The translations under genes were made by a program, and so were the position numbers. Source: JAAXTT01 sp964530215 (GTDB lineage: Bacteria; Bacillota; Desulfotomaculia; Desulfotomaculales; Desulfocucumaceae). Taken from it: 11,155 bases of DNA. This document shows positions 1 to 6,135 of this stretch, piece after piece (the first letter of the stretch is position 1; every line of letters begins with the position of its first letter). The notes under the pieces were generated by a model that was not told where the DNA came from, ran no database searches, and worked only from the letters and a program-made list of their open reading frames with translations. The stretch lies in NCBI GenBank assembly GCA_964530215.1, contig CAZHAJ010000053.1:1-11155 (forward strand), in the 5' to 3' direction.

Positions 1-201
1 ATGAATAGCTGCTGTTCCAGAGGTCATAGCTGCAGCGTATTTTGACCCAACTTTATCAGCTAGTTCTTTTTCAAACTCATTTACATTCGGCCCCAGCGGT
101 GCAACCCAGTTAGTATCAAATGCCTCCTGTACGTATTGCATTTCATAGCCTTCATCACTCATATGCGGTGAAGCTAACCAGATTTTTTTGTTTTCTGCCA
201 T
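1..201 (-). CDS. DegT/DnrJ/EryC1/StrS-type PLP-dependent sugar aminotransferase, N-terminal part
   Basis: The first 67 codons are present; the rest lies beyond the left edge. The product begins MAENKKIWLASPHMSDEGYE and continues with FDTNWVAPLGPN near residues 28-39 and MTSGTAAIH at the visible end. This is the classic N-terminus of the DegT/DnrJ/EryC1/StrS aminotransferases, closest in style to the PglE-like enzymes that transfer an amino group from glutamate to a UDP-4-keto-6-deoxy sugar. The TSGTAA segment belongs to the PLP phosphate-binding region; the catalytic lysine would be further along and is not visible. The ATG is supported by an AAAGGATG ribosome binding site about 7 bases upstream. 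It lies downstream of, and on the same strand as, the 4,6-dehydratase gene that would supply its substrate. Family assignment is strong; the exact sugar is inferred. Confidence 0.88.
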   Translation of the reverse strand, partial: MAENKKIWLASPHMSDEGYEMQYVQEAFDTNWVAPLGPNVNEFEKELADKVGSKYAAAMTSGTAAIH

Positions 202-231
202 TTACTGTCATCCTTTATAAGTTGTGTATTG

Positions 232-261
232 AATATATGTTTAAAGCCATAAGCCCCTCAA
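232..261 (-). promoter_or_regulatory. possible SigA promoter for the aminotransferase gene
   Basis: Read on the minus strand there is a TTGAGG -35-like box (256-261), an 18-base spacer and a TATATT -10-like box (232-237), about 30 bases before the ATG. The match is moderate. It would allow separate transcription of the aminotransferase after the hairpin at 271-307. Confidence 0.3.
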
Positions 262-270
262 ATAAAGCTA

Positions 271-307
271 AAGGCACCGGAATGATATAATCACTTTGAG
301 GTGCCTT
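271..307 (-). terminator. possible terminator or attenuator after the 4,6-dehydratase gene
   Basis: The arms AAGGCACC (271-278) and GGTGCCTT (300-307) form an 8-bp stem around 21 bases, inside which TGAT/ATCA (283-286, 290-293) can form a second short stem. On the minus strand the hairpin is followed by a loose T-rich tract (TAGCTTTATTT). The long loop and interrupted T tract make it a weak terminator, so some read-through into the aminotransferase is plausible. Confidence 0.5.
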
Positions 308-362
308 GTGTATTATTCCTTATAATATAACGAAGGGCGAATTTGCAATATCTAGGACTATT

Positions 363-2237
363 CTAAGCCCTCAAGTAGTTCTCGTTTTTAACTTCTTTAT
401 TCTGTTCTTCATAGCTGTGAGCAAAGCCCGGGATTATTCGCTTCAGCACCCCAAAAATCCTTTCCCCCTCCACATCCGGGGTCATGTTTTCCATATTCTC
501 CAACTCTTTTTCCAGAGCACTGGCATTTACCATTCCGGGATGTGCCATGAATATTTTGTTATGTCGGGAGGCGGTAATGCCTTCTTCCTTGGTGAGCAGC
601 TCTTCAAAGAGTTTTTCACCCGGTCTTATGCCGGTATAAACTATTTGAATGTCTTTGCCCGGTTCATAGCCGGACAGACGAATCATATCTTTGGCCAGGT
701 CCACAATTTTCACCGGTTTACCCATATCCAGAATAAATACTTCTCCGCCTATAGCAATGGCCCCGGCCTGAATGACCAGGCTGACCGCCTCGGGAATGGT
801 CATAAAGTATCGCTTCATTTCCGGATGGGTAACGGTAACCGGTCCCCCTTGGCGTATCTGCCTTTCAAACAGTGGTACCACACTGCCGCTGCTGCCCATC
901 ACATTGCCGAACCGCACCGAAGTATATACTGTGTTGCTGCGTCTGTCGTAGCGGCGGACAACCAACTCCGCCAACCTTTTGGTGGCACCCATGACACTGG
1001 AGGGATTTACCGCTTTGTCGGTGGAAATCATGATAAAAACATCGGTGCCGAAACGATGGGCGGCTTCTGCCATATTCCTAGTTCCCAGCACATTGGTTTT
1101 GACCGCTTCATAGGGGTGCATCTCCATTAGCGGCACATGCTTATGAGCGGCAGCATGGAAAACCACATTAGGATTGTGCTTTTTGAATACCTGTTCTATT
1201 CTCTGTTTGTCCCGGACATCCGCAATCTCCACCTCAACCTTTAGCTCCGGGAAGGATTGAAAAAGCTCATTCCATATACCATGAATACTGTTTTCTCCGT
1301 GTCCCAACAGTACCAAGTACTGGGGCCGGAAGGTGGCCACCTGACGGCACAGCTCTGACCCTATGGATCCCCCTGCTCCGGTAACCAGCACAACCTTTTT
1401 CTCCAGATAGGAGGATATAGAGGACATGTCAACCTTGACGGGTTCACGACGAAGGAGATCTTCCACCTGAACAGGCCTGATTCTGTTGATGGAAACCTGC
1501 CCCTGGATTATCTCATAGATTCCCGGCAGTATTTTCAGCTGTGCGCCAGTGCCTTGGCATATCTCCACTATGTTTTTGATTATGTCACCCTCCACCGAAG
1601 GCATGGCAATGATTATCTCGTTTATCTGATATTGTTTTACAATGGCAGGAATCTGGGTTGTATCTCCCAAAACCGGTATACCCAGCAGTGATACGTTTCT
1701 TTTCAACGGGTCATCATCTATAAAACCCATCGGCTTGATGTTCACCGCTTCGCTGTTTAAAAGCTCTCTAACCACTATGGCTCCGGCATCCCCCGCCCCC
1801 ACAATAAGGGCTTTGTTTTTTGGTGAGTTTTTACCGGGAGTCCGAATTTTTTGAATATAAAGACGCCAGGAAAAACGGGAACCACCGATGAGTAGAACAA
1901 TAAGGGCCCAGGCCATAATCATAACACTTCTGGGCATGGGTTCCCTCAAAAAGAAGGATACTCCGATTACTCCCAAGGTACCGAGACTGACGGCATAAAT
2001 CACCGCCAAAAGCTCCCCGGTACTGGCATAAGCCCACACCCGATGATATAGCTTCTTATAATAAAAGGCTGCAACGTGGATAATAGTGGCAAACGCCAAT
2101 AGACTAACTGATGAGATATAGTAGTTTAAAAACTGGCCTGTCTCCATAAAGCGCAGGAAAAAAGACACCATATAAGCTAAATTGACCAGTATGATGTCAA
2201 TAAGGATCAGTGAGCCTACCTTTAACTTCAAAATCAT
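363..2237 (-). CDS. membrane-anchored nucleotide-sugar 4,6-dehydratase (CapD/WbpM/PglF family)
   Basis: A 624-residue polysaccharide biosynthesis protein. The first ~120 residues hold about four hydrophobic segments (near 8-29, 43-60, 73-95 and 105-120), as in the membrane-bound long members of the family. A first nucleotide-binding fold carries VGAGDAG (146-152). The catalytic SDR domain starts with the NAD(P)-binding TGAGGSIGSE (286-295) and has STDK (405-408) and MGATK (416-420), the M-x3-K form that replaces the usual Y-x3-K in WbpM/PglF-like dehydratases. Known members convert UDP-GlcNAc to a UDP-4-keto-6-deoxy sugar at the inner membrane. The ATG has a TAGGAG site 6 bases upstream. Length is typical for the family. 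A separate terminator precedes it, so it is probably its own transcription unit together with the downstream aminotransferase. The substrate is inferred. Confidence 0.92.
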   Translation of the reverse strand: MILKLKVGSLILIDIILVNLAYMVSFFLRFMETGQFLNYYISSVSLLAFATIIHVAAFYYKKLYHRVWAYASTGELLAVIYAVSLGTLGVIGVSFFLREPMPRSVMIMAWALIVLLIGGSRFSWRLYIQKIRTPGKNSPKNKALIVGAGDAGAIVVRELLNSEAVNIKPMGFIDDDPLKRNVSLLGIPVLGDTTQIPAIVKQYQINEIIIAMPSVEGDIIKNIVEICQGTGAQLKILPGIYEIIQGQVSINRIRPVQVEDLLRREPVKVDMSSISSYLEKKVVLVTGAGGSIGSELCRQVATFRPQYLVLLGHGENSIHGIWNELFQSFPELKVEVEIADVRDKQRIEQVFKKHNPNVVFHAAAHKHVPLMEMHPYEAVKTNVLGTRNMAEAAHRFGTDVFIMISTDKAVNPSSVMGATKRLAELVVRRYDRRSNTVYTSVRFGNVMGSSGSVVPLFERQIRQGGPVTVTHPEMKRYFMTIPEAVSLVIQAGAIAIGGEVFILDMGKPVKIVDLAKDMIRLSGYEPGKDIQIVYTGIRPGEKLFEELLTKEEGITASRHNKIFMAHPGMVNASALEKELENMENMTPDVEGERIFGVLKRIIPGFAHSYEEQNKEVKNENYLRA

Positions 2238-2265
2238 TGCATACTCCTAAAAGGTCTTTAGCACA

Positions 2266-2287
2266 TTTTACCACTGAGACGGTAAAA
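2266..2287. repeat. short inverted repeat beside the operon terminator
   Basis: TTTTACC (2266-2272) and GGTAAAA (2281-2287) are 7-base inverted arms separated by 8 bases. They lie between the terminator stem and the dehydratase start, so they could form a second hairpin in the leader of that gene. The right arm also contributes to the T tract of the terminator on the minus strand, so the two structures may compete. Function is unknown. Confidence 0.35.
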
Positions 2288-2325
2288 AAAAATAGTCTTT
2301 TTTAGAAAAAAGACTATTTTTATCC
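2282..2325 (-). terminator. strong intrinsic terminator after the BY-kinase gene
   Basis: A/T-rich inverted arms at 2288-2303 and 2306-2321 are perfectly complementary over 16 bases, with only two bases between them, so a stem of about 15 bp with a small loop is expected. On the minus strand the descending arm runs into an unbroken T tract of nine bases followed by ACC. It starts about 18 bases after the kinase stop codon and separates the kinase/phosphatase operon from the dehydratase gene. Confidence 0.88.
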
Positions 2326-2339
2326 TAATTTGTCGTCTT

Positions 2340-3053
2340 CTAAGAGGTGGCGCCGTAATAATAGTAGTAGTTGTATACACCTGCCGCTATTTTTACATGA
2401 TTTAAGACAACCCCCAGAAAATTGCCCTGTGCTTTTTCCATTATCTCCATGGCTTCTTTGATTAAATCCACCTTGGTAACATTGGCTTTCACCACCATAA
2501 TAACTCCGTCCACTTTGGCAGACAAGAGAACTGCATCGGTTACCGCTATTACCGGAGGAGTATCAATAATCACCACATCATAGCTTGCTTTCATTTCCTG
2601 CAGCACCTCTGAGGTAATCTCAGAGGCAAAAAGCTCGGAAGGATTTGGCGGTATGGGACCGCTGGTAAGTATGCTGATACCTTCTGCGGGACCGGCTTGC
2701 ACCACTTCCTCCAAGGTTTTTCCCTGAACTATCATATTCACCAAACCCTGGTCATTGCGAATCCCAAACTTATGATGCTGGGTGGGCTTCCGCAGATCCG
2801 CATCTACAATGAGCACTTTGTTGCCCGCCTGAGCCATCACCATGGCTAGATTAGCCGCCACTGTGGATTTACCCTCACCGGGGGTAGCGCTGGTCACCAA
2901 GATTAGTTTCATATTGCGATTGGTGGAGGCAAATCCAATGCTGGTTCTCAAAGTCCTAAAGGCTTCTGACACCGGCGACTTGGGATCCTTTAGGGCAAAA
3001 AGACTGTCTGCCTGACTTATTAACTGTTTTTTTAATTTTAAAGATTTAAACAT
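2340..3053 (-). CDS. cpsD: CpsD/CapB-type bacterial tyrosine kinase (BY-kinase)
   Basis: A 237-residue cytoplasmic BY-kinase of the Firmicutes type, where kinase and membrane activator are separate proteins. It shows the E-x2-R-x2-R oligomerisation motif (E30, R33, R36), Walker A ATPGEGKST (56-64), Walker A' LIVDADLR (81-88) and Walker B VIIDTPP (161-167). The C-terminus carries an autophosphorylated-type tyrosine cluster, Y227 and Y229-Y233. Family members phosphorylate this tail in trans after contact with the cytoplasmic end of the Wzz-like activator, controlling polymer length and export; the CpsB phosphatase reverses it. The ATG follows a GAGG site by 7 bases and lies 24 bases after the activator gene. 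It is the last gene before a strong terminator. The symbol is by analogy with the streptococcal capsule locus. Confidence 0.95.
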   Translation of the reverse strand: MFKSLKLKKQLISQADSLFALKDPKSPVSEAFRTLRTSIGFASTNRNMKLILVTSATPGEGKSTVAANLAMVMAQAGNKVLIVDADLRKPTQHHKFGIRNDQGLVNMIVQGKTLEEVVQAGPAEGISILTSGPIPPNPSELFASEITSEVLQEMKASYDVVIIDTPPVIAVTDAVLLSAKVDGVIMVVKANVTKVDLIKEAMEIMEKAQGNFLGVVLNHVKIAAGVYNYYYYYGATS

Positions 3054-3077
3054 TAATGCACCTCAAATATCGGTATG

Positions 3078-4388
3078 CTATTTTGAATCTACGTGGGGGA
3101 TAGTCCCCAGCAACGGGACATTTAGCTTATCCGTTACATCCTGGGAATTCTTAACGGTATTATCCATATACTCCATCAAGAAAGCCACAAAAACTGCCAT
3201 GGTAAGTCCCAGCACAAAGGCAATGGCCACATTCAATGTTTTATTGGGCTTAATGGGATTTGAAGGAATCATGGCGGGAGAAACCACCACCATCGATGTG
3301 TCTCCCAAGTCAATGGATTTAGCTATCTGGGTTTGGGAGACCTTGTCTGCCAGGAGGTTCCTGGCATTGGTCAAGCGAGTCTTCTCGGACTCCAGCTTTT
3401 CCTTTTCAGCCTTTCTTTCCACTAAAGCCCTCTGGATGCTGTCCACTTCTCCTCTGATCTGCTCCACAATAGATCCGATAACCTCCAGTTTAGCTATGCT
3501 TTCGGATACTTTGGTGGTTCTGGCTACATACTCTTGAGTCAAACTTATATATACCGGGTTGGGCTCCTCTGCCAAATACCCCGGTTGATTTGCGTCCCTG
3601 ACCGGAACCATTATGGTTTTCGGAGTGGAGGCCAATTCCTGCTCCAAACGCTGGGCTCCCGCTTCAGCTTGTCTCAGCTCTATTCTTACTTCATTCAGCA
3701 TGGACTGGTACTTGGAAAGATCCTGGTTTTTGGTATTAAACTGCTGCTCCTGGAAGGCCACTCCCCCGGGCTGAGATTCAAAGCTTTTCAACTCTTCCAA
3801 TACCTTATCCAGTTCCTGTTCCACCTTTTGCCGCTCGGTCTCCAAAAAACCCACTGATTTTGTCATCTGCTCCATATTGTTCTCGGAGATAAGCTCCAAA
3901 TACTGATCAGAGATAGCATTATTAATCCTGGCAGCCATGACGGGGTCTTTATGGGTGACCTTGAGCTCGATTAAATTGCTTTCATTTATAGCGGAAGCTG
4001 TGATTATCGAGGATAAAGCTGTGGGGGTATAGGCATTAGGGTCCAGGGCCAATTTGTCCGCCACCCGCTTAAGCAGGATCTCACTTTTTATCTGGTTTAC
4101 ATAGGTATTCATTGTCAGCTGGGGTATTCTGGATACCGTACTAATCAAAGATTCCAAATCATCCCCGCCGCCTGCCCCGGCAGGTGTTTGCTTATCAGAG
4201 GTTGTGGTCACCATCAGCATTGAATTAGACTGATATATAGGCTCCAGTATATAGGTGCTGATAACTATACTGGTTAAAACCGATACCAGGGTGATGAGAA
4301 TAATAACCTTTTTCCACTTATTAAGGACGCTGATAATCTGCTTAAGGTCAATTTCTTCAGTTAAATTAAAGTTCTTTTCTTCTGTCAA
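3078..4388 (-). CDS. Wzz/CpsC-type chain-length determinant and BY-kinase activator
   Basis: A 436-residue membrane protein with the Wzz layout: a short cytoplasmic N-terminus, TM1 near 28-47, a large extracytoplasmic region predicted as coiled coil (about 172-255 and 283-350), the proline-rich PSNPIKPNK segment (375-383) that precedes TM2, TM2 near 385-405, and a ~30-residue cytoplasmic tail ending PHVDSK. In Firmicutes this tail binds and activates the separate CpsD kinase encoded next. It is longer than the ~230-residue CpsC/YveK activators because of the large coiled coil, so it also resembles Gram-negative PCP proteins. The start is TTG at 4386-4388, supported by GGAGG 8 bases upstream; no better ATG is nearby. 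It lies 58 bases after the phosphatase gene. Confidence 0.9.
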   Translation of the reverse strand: MTEEKNFNLTEEIDLKQIISVLNKWKKVIILITLVSVLTSIVISTYILEPIYQSNSMLMVTTTSDKQTPAGAGGGDDLESLISTVSRIPQLTMNTYVNQIKSEILLKRVADKLALDPNAYTPTALSSIITASAINESNLIELKVTHKDPVMAARINNAISDQYLELISENNMEQMTKSVGFLETERQKVEQELDKVLEELKSFESQPGGVAFQEQQFNTKNQDLSKYQSMLNEVRIELRQAEAGAQRLEQELASTPKTIMVPVRDANQPGYLAEEPNPVYISLTQEYVARTTKVSESIAKLEVIGSIVEQIRGEVDSIQRALVERKAEKEKLESEKTRLTNARNLLADKVSQTQIAKSIDLGDTSMVVVSPAMIPSNPIKPNKTLNVAIAFVLGLTMAVFVAFLMEYMDNTVKNSQDVTDKLNVPLLGTIPHVDSK

Positions 4389-4446
4389 AGGATAATCCTC
4401 CAGGTAAGATATATAAATTTTTCCATTTTAGGTAAAGTCCATATTT

Positions 4447-5277
4447 TTATTTCCACATTTTCCCCGATAATCCTTTTGTTTTATTGATTTTTCGAGAAAT
4501 TTTGGCAAAAAGGCTCATCCCTTTGCTTTTGACCGGAAAGTTATCCTGATGCGGGAGGGGGACATCTTTGCCCTCTATTATGCGGTTTGGGTTGTCACTG
4601 ACAAGCAAATCCCCCAGCTCTTGCCCAAAAGACTGAACAACAGCCCCATAAACTTCAGACAAAAAAGGCCCTCTTTTTCCGGAGGAATGGGCATCTGTGC
4701 TTATAAGATGGCACATTCCCCGGGAAACATAGTGCCAGCCCAATCCCTTTATTTTGCGACCGAAAAGTCCGGTCAAACTGCCCGAAGTCACCTGACTTAA
4801 GGATCCCATTTCCAAGAAAGGCTCCAGCAGCTCTGGCTCCTGAATGAAAGCGGTGTTTCGTTCAGGGTGCGCTATGATGGGAGTGACACCCAAAAGCTTG
4901 ATCTCATAGAGTGTCTGGGTGGCATAAGGTGGCACGCCCATCATGGGAAACTCAATCAGCAGGTATCTGCCCCCGTCATTTATTGTAAGGAGCTGTCCCT
5001 CCTCCAAAAGCCGGGGCAAATCGGGATCCAGCATATATTCGGCACCGGGATAAACTAAGAGATTAATGCCATGCTTCAGGAATTCCTGATTTAGATTATC
5101 CACTGCTTGGATGATATTTTCTTTTTTATTGTTATAGGAGCCTTTTATCACATGGGGAGTGGCCACCATAGAGTTTATACCGTCAGAAACAGCTAGCCTG
5201 GCCATGTCCAAGGAGTCCTGCAGACTGCGGGCTCCGTCATCGATACCGGGTAGTATATGTACATGCAAATCAATCAT
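4447..5277 (-). CDS. cpsB: CpsB/YwqE-type PHP-domain protein tyrosine phosphatase
   Basis: A 276-residue PHP-fold phosphatase. Metal-binding and catalytic residues of the family are all visible: H5 and H7 in DLHVHILPGIDDGA, D13-D14, H42 in ATPHV, E80 in PGAEY, H137 in IIAHPERN, and D195 and H197 in STDAHSSGKRGP. Family members use a Mn-type metal centre to remove phosphate from the tyrosine cluster of the cognate BY-kinase, resetting capsule assembly. The C-terminus is lysine-rich and about 20 residues longer than typical ~255-residue members. The ATG overlaps the stop of the upstream membrane-protein gene in an ATGATTGA arrangement (8 bases), so translation is probably coupled. Symbol by analogy with streptococcal capsule loci. 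Confidence 0.94.
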   Translation of the reverse strand: MIDLHVHILPGIDDGARSLQDSLDMARLAVSDGINSMVATPHVIKGSYNNKKENIIQAVDNLNQEFLKHGINLLVYPGAEYMLDPDLPRLLEEGQLLTINDGGRYLLIEFPMMGVPPYATQTLYEIKLLGVTPIIAHPERNTAFIQEPELLEPFLEMGSLSQVTSGSLTGLFGRKIKGLGWHYVSRGMCHLISTDAHSSGKRGPFLSEVYGAVVQSFGQELGDLLVSDNPNRIIEGKDVPLPHQDNFPVKSKGMSLFAKISRKINKTKGLSGKMWK

Positions 5278-5924
5278 TGATGATACCCTTACCCTTCGAT
5301 AAGATTTCCTTCCGCAGGCTGTTTTTCTGATCTGTGTACTCTTTCTCTATTTGATTAATGACCTCCATAGACAGACCATAGGTCTTTAATTCTTTTTTCA
5401 TTTCTTCCAGCACATAATTAAACCTTTGGTCACTGTTTTTTTCAAGGTTCCTTCCCGCCTGATAGTATTGACTGACCAAGGTGGATATTGGCACATCTGT
5501 TAGCCCGTCCTTGGCTGCCTGATAGTCCCTTTTGGCAAACTCTATCAGTCGGTTTATTTCGATTTCATAAAACTTCTCCAAGCTCTGAAAAGCATTTTTA
5601 TATTTTTGGTTAATGGCTTTTAGTCTTTCCTCTTTGCTAATTTGAGGTAAAGGCTCTATACTGACTTCGCCAGACTTAGGGGCTTCATCAAAGGTTTCAA
5701 GAAATGAAGATAACTCCGGATTGTCTGAGCTGTCCTTACTCCAGTCAACTTCCCCCCAATCATTGTTGGGTACATAAGAAATATCCGGAAAGTCCGGCTC
5801 ACGGTTAATAAACCACAAAACACTGCCAATCACCAAGATTACAATTATTATCGATAAGGACATTACCATGATATTGGACAGCTTTTTTGTTTTTCGGGAT
5901 CTTTTTTTGCGTACTTTCAAGCTT
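5270..5924 (-). CDS. unrecognised single-pass membrane protein, C-terminal part (N-terminus lost in assembly gap)
   Basis: 217 residues are visible before the stop; the beginning falls in the N run. The visible part opens with a strongly basic stretch (KVRKKRSRKTKK), then one transmembrane helix at about 17-39, a proline- and acid-rich linker (about 40-90) with WSKDSSDNPE, and a region from about 95 that reads as long amphipathic helices rich in K, E and Q up to the end. By the positive-inside rule the helical domain would face outside. I do not recognise the family; there are no LytR-CpsA-Psr motifs, although CpsA-type proteins often hold this position. It shares an 8-base overlap with the phosphatase gene and heads the operon, so a role in surface polysaccharide assembly is inferred from context only. 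Confidence 0.75.
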
Positions 5925-6024
5925 NNNNNNNNNNNNNNNNNNNNNNNNNNNNNNNNNNNNNNNNNNNNNNNNNNNNNNNNNNNNNNNNNNNNNNNNNNNN
6001 NNNNNNNNNNNNNNNNNNNNNNNN
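5925..6024. other. assembly gap (100 N)
   Basis: Exactly 100 unknown bases, the conventional placeholder for a scaffold join of unknown length. It hides the start codon, ribosome binding site and 5' leader of the membrane-protein gene. The real distance and reading frame across it cannot be known from this sequence. An AAGCTT sits directly on the left edge (5919-5924). Confidence 0.97.
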
Positions 6025-6032
6025 TCTTTATT

Positions 6033-6061
6033 ATTATAACAGAATAAGCCATGACTACCAA
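6033..6061 (-). promoter_or_regulatory. extended -10 SigA promoter of the exopolysaccharide operon
   Basis: On the minus strand a TTGGTA -35 box (6056-6061), a 17-base spacer and a perfect TATAAT -10 box (6033-6038) preceded by TGT, giving an extended -10 element. It lies about 30 bases past the typA terminator hairpin and points into the exopolysaccharide genes. Transcription would start near 6026, so the leader lies almost wholly in the gap. Confidence 0.75.
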
Positions 6062-6080
6062 TATTCCGGCAAAATCAGCT

Positions 6081-6117
6081 AAAACTAATAAGGGGGCGGA
6101 TATTATGTCCGCCCCCA
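6081..6117 (-). terminator. intrinsic terminator of typA
   Basis: Arms GGGGGCGGA (6092-6100) and TCCGCCCCC (6108-6116) make a 9-bp GC-rich stem with a 7-base loop, starting about 19 bases after the typA stop. On the minus strand it is followed by the T-rich tail TTATTAGTTTTA. It insulates typA from the exopolysaccharide operon. Confidence 0.87.
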
Positions 6118-6135
6118 TAAACAAGTTGTTTTCTA

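Noticed and set aside
306..1130. Long plus-strand open frame (274 residues) opposite the dehydratase gene
   Set aside because: It is antisense to the strongly supported catalytic domain of the dehydratase, has no recognisable domain and no ribosome binding site, and its composition (many H, N, F, G) is typical of a shadow frame.
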